Assembly (NCBI GenBank): GCA_015258265.1
Contig: JABZIP010000012.1
Coordinates: 1 to 35,328 of the forward strand
DNA from: Clostridiales bacterium
Lineage (GTDB): Bacteria; Bacillota; Clostridia; Peptostreptococcales; Anaerovoracaceae
Direction of reading: 5' to 3'
Length of the DNA stretch: 35,328 nucleotides
Both the position numbers and the translations under genes were made by a program. Shown piece by piece: positions 29,417 to 35,328 of the stretch (positions are counted from its first letter, which is position 1; each line of letters starts with the position of its first letter). The notes under the pieces are model-generated. The model was not told where the DNA came from. It saw nothing but the letters and a program-made list of their open reading frames with translations, and did not search any database.

Positions 29417-31081
29417 TTATATCAAAAGTCCGCATTCGCGCCTTGCTCGCATATCGTATTCCGCTTCTTTTTCGAAAAACGAATAAAACGCATAGCCTCC
29501 TGCTAAATTATAACAGTCAAACCCTTCTTGTTGCAAAATTCTAAGCGCAATGTAACTTCTAAGACCGCTGTGGCAATTTATGTAAATCGGTTTGTCTTTA
29601 TATTTTTCAAGTTCGTTAAGCCTTTCTCTTAGACTGTCTACCGGTATATTTACAGCATTCTTAAAATGTCCGAATTTATATTCCATTGGAGTTCTTACAT
29701 CGAGAAGCAAAACATCGCTGCGTTTTTCAAGTTCATTCACATCTTCTGCGAAAAATTGTTTCAGCCTTCCGCCTACTACATTATCTATTATGAATCCTGC
29801 CATATTAACAGGATCCTTTGCGGACGAATACGGAGGTGCATAAGCCAAATCCAATTTTTTCAAGTCGGATACATTTAACCCCGCATATATAGCAGTTGCC
29901 AGCACGTCTATTCTCTTATCTACACCGTCTTGCCCTATTATCTGCGCACCTAAAATCTTTCCGCTACCTTTTTCAAATATGACTTTCGTAAACATCGAGT
30001 TTGCTCCGGGATAATATGTTGCGTGTGATGCCGAGCTGAAAATCACCTTGTCCGCATTTATGCCCCGCTTTTTAGCCTCCTTTTCGCTTATTCCGGTCGT
30101 TGCCGCTGTAATATCGAACACTTTCACGATAGCAGTCGGGTTTGCTCCGTCATATATGCTATAAAGTCCGCAAATATTATCCGCTATTACGCGTCCCTGT
30201 TTAGCTGCAGGCCCTGCCAAACTTATCTTGGCCTTCGAATTAAGCACAGTATTCGTAATTCCTACCGCATCCCCTGCCGCATATATATCTTCATCGGAAG
30301 TCTGCATTTTGTCGTTTACTTCGATAGTTCCAAGCTCTGAAATTGCAAGTCCCGCTTTTTGCGCAAGCTCCGTTTGCGGTGTAACGCCAACCGCCATTAT
30401 CACCAAATTCGCTTTTTCAGCCAGCTTCTCGTAATCCTCATTCGTTAAATTCTTGAGTACATTAACCCCTAAATTCGAAAGTCTTGCCTCTATTTGCAAT
30501 ACCATGTCATAATCGAAATTCGGCAGTATTTGATTGCCCCTGACCGCTATATATACATTCCTTGCTTTCTTTCGCAAGTTCTCGGCAATCTCTATTCCTA
30601 TGAATCCTCCACCGAATACAACCGCGTTATTTATATTATGAGAACGCAAATATGCATCGACCTCCTTTGTATCCTCAACGGTCTTAACGCTGAACGTCTT
30701 GTTTTTATCAATTTTTTCTAAATTCAGCCAATTAGCAGTTGCCCCCGGTGCGAGCACCAATTTATCGTAATTTTCTTCGTATGTTGTTCCGTCGGATAAG
30801 TTCATAACCGTAACCGTTTTCTTATTTCTATCGATTGCAGTAACTTCGCTTTTTACACGCACGTCGATATTGAATCTTTTCTTAAAACTGCTCGGTGTTT
30901 GCAATGTAAGTTCATTTTCATCCTTTATAACATTCCCTATGTAATACGGCAAGCCGCAATTCGCATATGATACATAACCCGTTTTTTCCAAAATTATTAT
31001 TTCAGCTTTTTCATTAAGCCTTCTAAGCCTTGCAGCGGTCGCAGCCCCTGCCGCAACGCCTCCAACTATTACAACTTTCAT
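29417..31081 (-). CDS. CoA-disulfide reductase with C-terminal rhodanese domain
   Basis: This FAD/NAD(P)H-dependent disulfide reductase reduces CoA disulfide or related persulfides. Seen: the FAD-binding VVIVGGVAAGAATAARLRRL at the N-terminus, the redox cysteine in SYANCGLPYYIG (Cys42), the NAD site VVFGGGFIGIEIAENL, AAGDAVGI, LDLAYAPPYSSAKDPVNMAG, and a rhodanese domain from about 450 with a persulfide-forming cysteine in NCHSGLRSYIA (about 503). The fusion resembles CoADR-RHD enzymes of Bacillus and NADH-dependent persulfide reductases. The frame is open to 31132, but the ATG at 31081 has GGAGG seven bases upstream and gives the family N-terminus and 554 residues. A role in oxidative or sulfur stress is inferred from the family. 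Confidence 0.92.
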   Translation of the reverse strand: MKVVIVGGVAAGAATAARLRRLNEKAEIIILEKTGYVSYANCGLPYYIGNVIKDENELTLQTPSSFKKRFNIDVRVKSEVTAIDRNKKTVTVMNLSDGTTYEENYDKLVLAPGATANWLNLEKIDKNKTFSVKTVEDTKEVDAYLRSHNINNAVVFGGGFIGIEIAENLRKKARNVYIAVRGNQILPNFDYDMVLQIEARLSNLGVNVLKNLTNEDYEKLAEKANLVIMAVGVTPQTELAQKAGLAISELGTIEVNDKMQTSDEDIYAAGDAVGITNTVLNSKAKISLAGPAAKQGRVIADNICGLYSIYDGANPTAIVKVFDITAATTGISEKEAKKRGINADKVIFSSASHATYYPGANSMFTKVIFEKGSGKILGAQIIGQDGVDKRIDVLATAIYAGLNVSDLKKLDLAYAPPYSSAKDPVNMAGFIIDNVVGGRLKQFFAEDVNELEKRSDVLLLDVRTPMEYKFGHFKNAVNIPVDSLRERLNELEKYKDKPIYINCHSGLRSYIALRILQQEGFDCYNLAGGYAFYSFFEKEAEYDMRARRECGLLI

Positions 31082-31240
31082 TTCGTTACCTCCTAAAAAT
31101 CCAAACCTCAAACCATATAAATAACTATACACGAAAATACACTTGTATAATCTATTTTCACAAATACTTTACAATTATTTTGCTTCATTTTCATTTTATA
31201 ATTAGCCTTTTAATTTTTTTTAAATTCCTTGCTCTCAGTG

Positions 31241-31269
31241 TTGCTATTTGTCGCTTTTTGTGATAACAT
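31241..31269 (+). promoter_or_regulatory. gmk-rpoZ promoter
   Basis: TTGCTA (31241-31246) and TAACAT (31264-31269) have a 17-base spacer. The -10 is preceded by TGA, an extended -10. It ends 30 bases before the gmk start. Confidence 0.6.
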
Positions 31270-31299
31270 ATATAGCTAACACAAAGGAAAGGTAGCGAT

Positions 31300-31932
31300 A
31301 TGCAAGCTGAATACAATGTAAGGGATAAAGGCAGACTATTTGTCATTTCCGGACCGTCAGGTGCCGGAAAAGGCACTATCTGTCAGGCACTTTTGCAAAA
31401 AAGAAAGGACATAGAGTTATCTATATCCATGACAACGAGAAAACCGAGAAGCACTGAAACCGAAGGCGTCAATTACTACTTCGTCAGTGAAGAAGATTTT
31501 TTGGCGGGTATCGAAAACGGCGACCTTCTCGAATATGCAAAGGTTTATGGCAACTACTACGGTACGCCTAAACAAAAAGTCTTAGACAAACTTGCAGAAG
31601 GCAAAGATGTTATACTGGAAATTGACATCCAAGGTGCAATGAAAATAAGGCAGGCATATCCCGAAGCCATATACATTTTCATACTACCACCTTCTATGTC
31701 GGAGCTTAGAAAAAGAATTACCGGCAGAGGAACGGAAACCGAAAGTGCAATCAATATGCGACTAAATGAAGCGCTAAGTGAAATAGCCTACATAGACAAG
31801 TACGATTACTGCGTGGTAAATAGCGATTTGAACGAGGCTGTGAGCAGAGTGTTATCTATAATCACAACCGAGCATTGTCGTGTTTCAGAATGTATTTTAT
31901 GTATGATAAAAAATTATGAGGAGGAATTATAA
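31300..31932 (+). CDS. gmk: Guanylate kinase
   Basis: Gmk phosphorylates GMP to GDP with ATP, feeding GTP and signalling nucleotides. Seen: the P-loop SGPSGAGKGT at 17-26, the GMP-binding SMTTRKPRSTETEGVNYYFVSEEDF, YGTPKQKV, DIQGAMKIRQAYPEAIYIFILPPS and the lid region RGTETESAINMRL. The 210 residues are normal. The ATG has GGAAAGG before it. The stop overlaps the rpoZ start (TAATG), an arrangement typical of Firmicutes, though the usual upstream yicC/remA genes are not here. Confidence 0.97.
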   Translation: MQAEYNVRDKGRLFVISGPSGAGKGTICQALLQKRKDIELSISMTTRKPRSTETEGVNYYFVSEEDFLAGIENGDLLEYAKVYGNYYGTPKQKVLDKLAEGKDVILEIDIQGAMKIRQAYPEAIYIFILPPSMSELRKRITGRGTETESAINMRLNEALSEIAYIDKYDYCVVNSDLNEAVSRVLSIITTEHCRVSECILCMIKNYEEEL

Positions 31933-32129
31933 TGTTATATCCATCTATCAATGTAATTAGAGAAAAGGCGGACAGCCGCTATACTATTGTCGTTTTGGCA
32001 GCAAAACGCGCAAGAGATATAATCGACGGCAAACCGAAGCTCACAGAAGCCGATACCAACAAGCCCGTTTCAATCGCTGCACATGAGATTGCAGAAACGC
32101 TTATAACCTATTCAAGACCAAGCAACTAA
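31932..32129 (+). CDS. rpoZ: RNA polymerase omega subunit
   Basis: RpoZ helps assemble RNA polymerase by binding beta-prime. Seen: YPSINVIREKADSRYTIVVLAAKRARDII, the conserved omega core, then KPVSIAAHEIAETLITY. The 65 residues are short but normal for Clostridia. The ATG shares its A with the gmk stop, and GAGGA lies eight bases upstream. Convergent citrate synthase ends 20 bases away and no clear terminator is visible between them. Confidence 0.95.
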   Translation: MLYPSINVIREKADSRYTIVVLAAKRARDIIDGKPKLTEADTNKPVSIAAHEIAETLITYSRPSN

Positions 32130-32148
32130 CATATCAATATAAAAATAA

Positions 32149-33558
32149 TTATCGTCGCTCTGCAATCGGAATATAATGCTGCTTATCCTGCGCATTACCG
32201 TATGCAGGGCGCATTATTTTGTTACCTTCACTCAATTCTTCAAGTCTATGTGCGCACCATCCTGAGAGCCTTGCCGTTGCAAAAAGCGGTGTCGCTATTT
32301 CAATAGGAATATTCAAAGCCTTATATACAAATCCGGAATACAAATCCACATTTGCCGGCATCGGTTTACAAACACCTTTGACATCGCAGTAAAGCTCCGC
32401 TCCTTTTTTCTCGATAAACTCGTAAAGTGCGAATTGTTCCTCCATACCGCTGCTTTCAGCAAGTTTTTTTGCCATTTTTTTCAGCATTACAGCTCGAGGA
32501 TCCGACAGCGTGTAGACAGCATGCCCTAGTCCATATATCAATCCCGAACCGTCATTTGCTTCCCCTTTTAGAACTTTTACCAGATAATCTTCAATTTTCT
32601 TGTAGTCTGTAATATCCTTAACGTTGTCGCGCAAATCATTTATCATGTTTATGACAGCAAGGTTCGCACCGCCGTGTCTTGGTCCCTTTAGTGAACTTAC
32701 AGCAGCTGCAATAGCACCATAAGTATCCGTCCCTGTCGAAGAAACCAGGTGAGTTGTAAACGATGAATTGTTTCCCCCGCCGTGCTCGGCGTGCAATATC
32801 AGCGAAAGGTCCAACAATTTCGCTTCCAAATCCGTATATTGTCCAGTCTTTCTTATCATTCTGAGTATATTTTCCGCAGTACTTATGCTTGGAATCGGCG
32901 TATAAAGATGCAAACTTTTTTTATCAAAAGCTGCTCTTTTAGCTTGGAATCCATATGAAATAAACGCAGGAAAACTACCAATCAAACTTATTGATTGGCG
33001 TAAAACATTTTCAAGACTCGTGTCATCCGGATTGTCGTCATATGAATACATCGCAAGAACGCTACGAGCAAGTTTGTTCATAATATTTCTCGACGGCGCT
33101 GTCATAATCATATCGCGCGCAAAATTTCCCGGCAATTCTCTCTTAGAACCCAGAATTTCGCAAAACTCGCTTAATTGCTCTTGCGTAGGCAATTTGCCAA
33201 ACAGCAAAAGATATGTAATTTCTTCAAAGCCGAAGCGATTTTCCGCATTTACATTTTGGACCAGTTCCTCGACATCGTATCCCCTGTAATACAATTTTCC
33301 GTCCGTTGGAATCTTGTTTCCGTTTTCGTCATAGTCGTATCCTTCTACCTGTCCCACTCTCGTAAGTCCGACAACTACTCCCGTACCGTCAGCATTTCTA
33401 AGTCCTCTTTTAACATCGTTTTTTATATATAATTCGTCTTTTATATAATCCGTATTCTTAATTATTTCTGTATGAATTTCATAAAATCGTTCTTCTTTTG
33501 CTTTTCGGAGAGCTTCGTTTTCTTTGATGTCCGTATCTGTTATTTTGTAATCTTCCAT
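32149..33558 (-). CDS. Citrate synthase
   Basis: The enzyme condenses oxaloacetate and acetyl-CoA to citrate. Seen: GKLYYRGYDVEELV (the LxYRGYxI motif), FEEITYLLLFGKLPT, LDLSLILHAEHGGGNNSSF with a catalytic histidine, SLKGPRHGGAN, GLGHAVYTLSDPRA with the second histidine, and PANVDLYSGFVYKALNIP with the catalytic aspartate. The frame opens at a TTG at 33576 with no ribosome site; the ATG at 33558 follows GGGGGAT and gives 469 residues. That is longer than typical GltA because of an extra N-terminal segment of about 60 residues, a form I recall from Clostridia. It stands alone, without aconitase or isocitrate dehydrogenase nearby, so it probably supplies glutamate synthesis. Confidence 0.93.
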   Translation of the reverse strand: MEDYKITDTDIKENEALRKAKEERFYEIHTEIIKNTDYIKDELYIKNDVKRGLRNADGTGVVVGLTRVGQVEGYDYDENGNKIPTDGKLYYRGYDVEELVQNVNAENRFGFEEITYLLLFGKLPTQEQLSEFCEILGSKRELPGNFARDMIMTAPSRNIMNKLARSVLAMYSYDDNPDDTSLENVLRQSISLIGSFPAFISYGFQAKRAAFDKKSLHLYTPIPSISTAENILRMIRKTGQYTDLEAKLLDLSLILHAEHGGGNNSSFTTHLVSSTGTDTYGAIAAAVSSLKGPRHGGANLAVINMINDLRDNVKDITDYKKIEDYLVKVLKGEANDGSGLIYGLGHAVYTLSDPRAVMLKKMAKKLAESSGMEEQFALYEFIEKKGAELYCDVKGVCKPMPANVDLYSGFVYKALNIPIEIATPLFATARLSGWCAHRLEELSEGNKIMRPAYGNAQDKQHYIPIAERR

Positions 33559-33608
33559 ACTTTTTGAATCCCCCAATACTGTTACTGCGTTTCTATAAAT
33601 CTAATTAT

Positions 33609-33637
33609 ATTGTATCATTAAATCTCAATATTTTCAA
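33609..33637 (-). promoter_or_regulatory. Citrate synthase promoter
   Basis: On the minus strand TTGAAA (33637-33632) and TACAAT (33614-33609) are spaced by 17 bases, about 50 bases before the start codon. Confidence 0.7.
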
Positions 33638-33773
33638 TACTTTAACACGGTTATGCTTTTTTTTCGGTATTTTTACAACTAATAAAAAAAATTCAATAAC
33701 TTAGTTATTTCTACCGATTATATCGATTTTTTCTTTAATTTTTAAAAAAATTAAAAAATTTTTCAAAAATCAG

Positions 33774-33802
33774 TTGTAATATATTGAATTTTAATATATA
33801 AT
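33774..33802 (+). promoter_or_regulatory. spoVG promoter
   Basis: TTGTAA (33774-33779) and TATAAT (33797-33802) have a 17-base spacer. The upstream A/T tracts could act as an UP element. This is a SigA-type match; I see no SigH-type elements. Confidence 0.65.
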
Positions 33803-33866
33803 CTAGGTAAATAAATTTCCACAAGCTATATCTTCAGAGTTTGTGGCTGAAAGGAAGGTGAAAGAT

Positions 33867-34133
33867 TTGAATATTACTGATATCAGAGTTCGAAAAGTAA
33901 GCGACGAAGGTAAGATGAAAGCTGTGGTTTCTGTAACGTTTGATGACGAGTTTGTGGTTCATGACATCAAGGTCATTGACGGACAAAATGGATTATTTAT
34001 AGCTATGCCTAGCAGAAAAATGGGCGACGGCGATTACCGCGATATCGCGCACCCCCTACGTTCTGAAACTAGAAATAGGATGAAGGACGCAATCTTAGAA
34101 GCCTATGAAAACGACGAGCGAGAGGAAGCCTAA
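33867..34133 (+). CDS. spoVG: Septation/regulatory protein SpoVG
   Basis: SpoVG is a small nucleic-acid-binding regulator that affects division, sporulation and surface traits; it is found in sporulating and non-sporulating Firmicutes. Seen: NITDIRVRKVSDEGKMKAVVSVTFDDEFVVHDIKVI at the start and GLFIAMPSRKMGDGDYRDIAHPL, both near invariant in the family. The best start is TTG at 33867: AAGGAAGGTGA lies in front, and translation begins exactly at the family N-terminus, giving 88 residues. A GTG at 33843 would add eight residues but has no ribosome site. It stands alone between a promoter and a strong terminator. Confidence 0.95.
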   Translation: MNITDIRVRKVSDEGKMKAVVSVTFDDEFVVHDIKVIDGQNGLFIAMPSRKMGDGDYRDIAHPLRSETRNRMKDAILEAYENDEREEA

Positions 34134-34161
34134 TTCACTTAATTTTAGATAACTAGATTTC

Positions 34162-34196
34162 AAAAAGAAGCTGTGTATCATACACAGCTTCTTTTT
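34162..34196. terminator. Bidirectional terminator between spoVG and the GGDEF-EAL gene
   Basis: A perfect 16-bp stem (arms 34162-34177 and 34181-34196) with a three-base TCA loop has A and T tracts at its base, so it can stop both converging transcripts. The loop is the reverse complement of the TGA stop codon of the minus-strand gene. Confidence 0.92.
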
Positions 34197-35328
34197 ACTT
34201 CGCTTCTAATTACATCAACGCAAGTAAACCTGTTACAATACAATTCGTCTTTCACATATTGTTCTTCAAACTCCGTAATTGAAATCGGCTTGCTGTACAA
34301 ATATCCCTGCGCATAGTCGCAACCCAGCTTGTGCAGTATTTTTAGCTGCTCATCCCGTTCTACGCCCTCCGCGACAGTGATAATCGAAAGCGTCTGCGCC
34401 ATATTTACTATGAACCTCAGTATATCTCTACCTTTCTCGCTTTCATCAAGCCCTTCCATAAACTTTAAATCGATTTTCAGCTTATCTACGGGCACTTCCC
34501 TAAGCATATTCAGCGATGAATACCCCGATCCGAAATCGTCCATTATCACTTTGAAGCCTAAATTTTGGAGCTTTTCCATAGTAGTTATCATCATTTGGGG
34601 ACTATCCATATACGCCGTTTCCGTTATTTCGAGTTCAACATACTTAGGATCTATTCCATAACCGTCAACGATATTTTTAATTTTAAAAGCAAGCGCAGGA
34701 TCAAACAAGTCAACTCTGGAAATATTGACTGAAATCGGTATCAAGCGCTTCCCCTCTTCTTTCCACCTAAGCAAAAGTCCGCACACTTCTTTGAGCATAT
34801 ACTCATCGAGTTCTTTTATGAATCCGCTCTCTTCAAATATAGGAATAAATTCCGTAGGTTGCATCATTTTCCCATTAGGTTGTTGCCACCTGACTAGGGC
34901 TTCGGCCGATTCTATTTCTCCGCTTATCAAATAGCACTGCGGTTGAAGATACACCTTAAACTGACCGTTTTTCAGCGCTTCATTCTTTTCGCTGAAAATT
35001 TGTTGCTGCTCAGCATATTTATTTTCAATTACATCTTCGTAGTAGCCTATATTGCTCGCTTGTTTGCGTTTAGCTTCCCTCATTGCAAGTTTCGCTTTTG
35101 CGTACATATGCGCAACGGACTCTTCAATATTGTCCGCTTCATAAATTCCGGTTACAAACTCAAGCTCATAGTTTACAATTTTCGAACGATATTTGCCGTT
35201 TCTGAATATCATATAGTCCCAGTTCAGCGCATCTTCTTTTGTAATGCAAACCGCAAATACATCCGCTCCGATTCGTCCTATAACGGCATTATCACCAAGC
35301 GAATTTTTGAGCAGCTCTGCAAGTTCTT
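34178..35328 (-). CDS. GGDEF-EAL protein, C-terminal part (degenerate GGDEF, intact EAL; runs off right edge)
   Basis: The frame stays open to the window edge, so the ATG at 35212 is internal and the gene is partial. The visible part begins inside a GGDEF domain whose signature reads RIGADVFAV (GADVF in place of GGDEF), so cyclase activity is unlikely. The EAL domain follows with a full set of motifs: ESAEALVRWQQP, ISVNISRVDL, ELEITETAYM, IMDDFGSGYSSLNML, VDKLKIDLKFM, VAEGVERDEQ and AQGYLYSKP. It is probably an active c-di-GMP phosphodiesterase, possibly with the GGDEF part as a GTP-binding regulator. Sensor domains, if any, lie outside the window. The last codons, RSEVKRSCV and the stop, fall in the terminator hairpin. 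Confidence 0.92.
   Translation of the reverse strand, partial: ELAELLKNSLGDNAVIGRIGADVFAVCITKEDALNWDYMIFRNGKYRSKIVNYELEFVTGIYEADNIEESVAHMYAKAKLAMREAKRKQASNIGYYEDVIENKYAEQQQIFSEKNEALKNGQFKVYLQPQCYLISGEIESAEALVRWQQPNGKMMQPTEFIPIFEESGFIKELDEYMLKEVCGLLLRWKEEGKRLIPISVNISRVDLFDPALAFKIKNIVDGYGIDPKYVELEITETAYMDSPQMMITTMEKLQNLGFKVIMDDFGSGYSSLNMLREVPVDKLKIDLKFMEGLDESEKGRDILRFIVNMAQTLSIITVAEGVERDEQLKILHKLGCDYAQGYLYSKPISITEFEEQYVKDELYCNRFTCVDVIRSEVKRSCV

Larger units (their letters stand above)
33559..33866. other. AT-rich divergent intergenic region between citrate synthase and spoVG
   Basis: The 308 bases hold two outward promoters (33609-33637 minus, 33774-33802 plus). Between them is a very A/T-rich stretch with nested inverted repeats: TCGGTA (33664-33669) with TACCGA (33712-33717), around AATAAC (33695-33700) with GTTATT (33704-33709), and a 22-base A/T palindrome at 33734-33755. 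I see no RNA gene or short coding frame in it. Confidence 0.6.

Noticed and set aside
35212..35328. ATG at 35212 as the true start of the GGDEF-EAL gene
   Set aside because: The same frame continues upstream to the window edge and encodes the GGDEF signature region, so the gene is partial.

Overview
The window is AT-rich, gene-dense bacterial chromosome from an anaerobic, low-GC Firmicute (class Clostridia). The signs are SpoVG, WhiA, an RpoZ encoded next to Gmk, ammonia-dependent AsnA, a 3-keto-5-aminohexanoate cleavage enzyme (lysine fermentation), cobalamin-pathway genes embedded in a heme operon, and strong GGAGG-type ribosome binding sites with frequent TTG and GTG starts. Species cannot be fixed from the sequence. 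The Cas9 N-terminus and tracrRNA resemble those of oral and gut Clostridia and, more distantly, the Streptococcus type II-A system.

Layout. (1) Bases 1-884 hold the edge of a type II CRISPR-Cas locus. The first 238 codons of cas9 lie on the minus strand and run off the left edge. A complete tracrRNA gene is divergent on the plus strand, with its own promoter, anti-repeat, hairpins and terminator. No repeat-spacer array is in the window. (2) Bases 960-12730 are one minus-strand run of nine tightly spaced or overlapping genes: cbiL, hemA, a cbiJ-sirC fusion, hemC, a cobA-hemD fusion, valS, folC, a diacylglycerol-kinase-family gene and mnmA. The first five take glutamyl-tRNA towards uroporphyrinogen III, precorrin-2 and the corrin/siroheme branch. 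The rest are housekeeping genes that appear to be co-transcribed. The cobA part carries a short GC-rich, palindrome-rich patch unlike its surroundings. (3) Bases 12831-16220 hold prfC (plus) and gpmI (minus), whose 3' ends overlap, then tRNA-Ser(CGA) and a bidirectional terminator. (4) Bases 16251-24192 form a signalling block: a CACHE-like/GGDEF/EAL protein, a lipoprotein solute-binding protein with no permease, a membrane-anchored nuclease, and a divergent diguanylate cyclase whose sensor is two tandem solute-binding domains. (5) Bases 24227-31081 are minus-strand metabolic genes: an Xaa-Pro peptidase, whiA, kce, sppA, asnA and a CoA-disulfide reductase with a rhodanese domain. (6) Bases 31300-35328 hold gmk-rpoZ (plus), citrate synthase (minus), spoVG (plus) and the 3' part of a GGDEF-EAL gene running off the right edge.

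How they work together. The two main themes are tetrapyrrole synthesis and c-di-GMP signalling. Three separate c-di-GMP proteins are encoded: one likely cyclase, one mixed protein with an SGDEF motif, and one with a degenerate GGDEF and an intact EAL. Two of them are tied by domain or by neighbourhood to solute-binding proteins, which suggests nutrient-responsive control of surface or biofilm behaviour. Start codons were corrected for several genes (hemC, prfC, the two signalling genes, whiA, the CoA-disulfide reductase, citrate synthase and spoVG) from ribosome binding sites and family N-termini.
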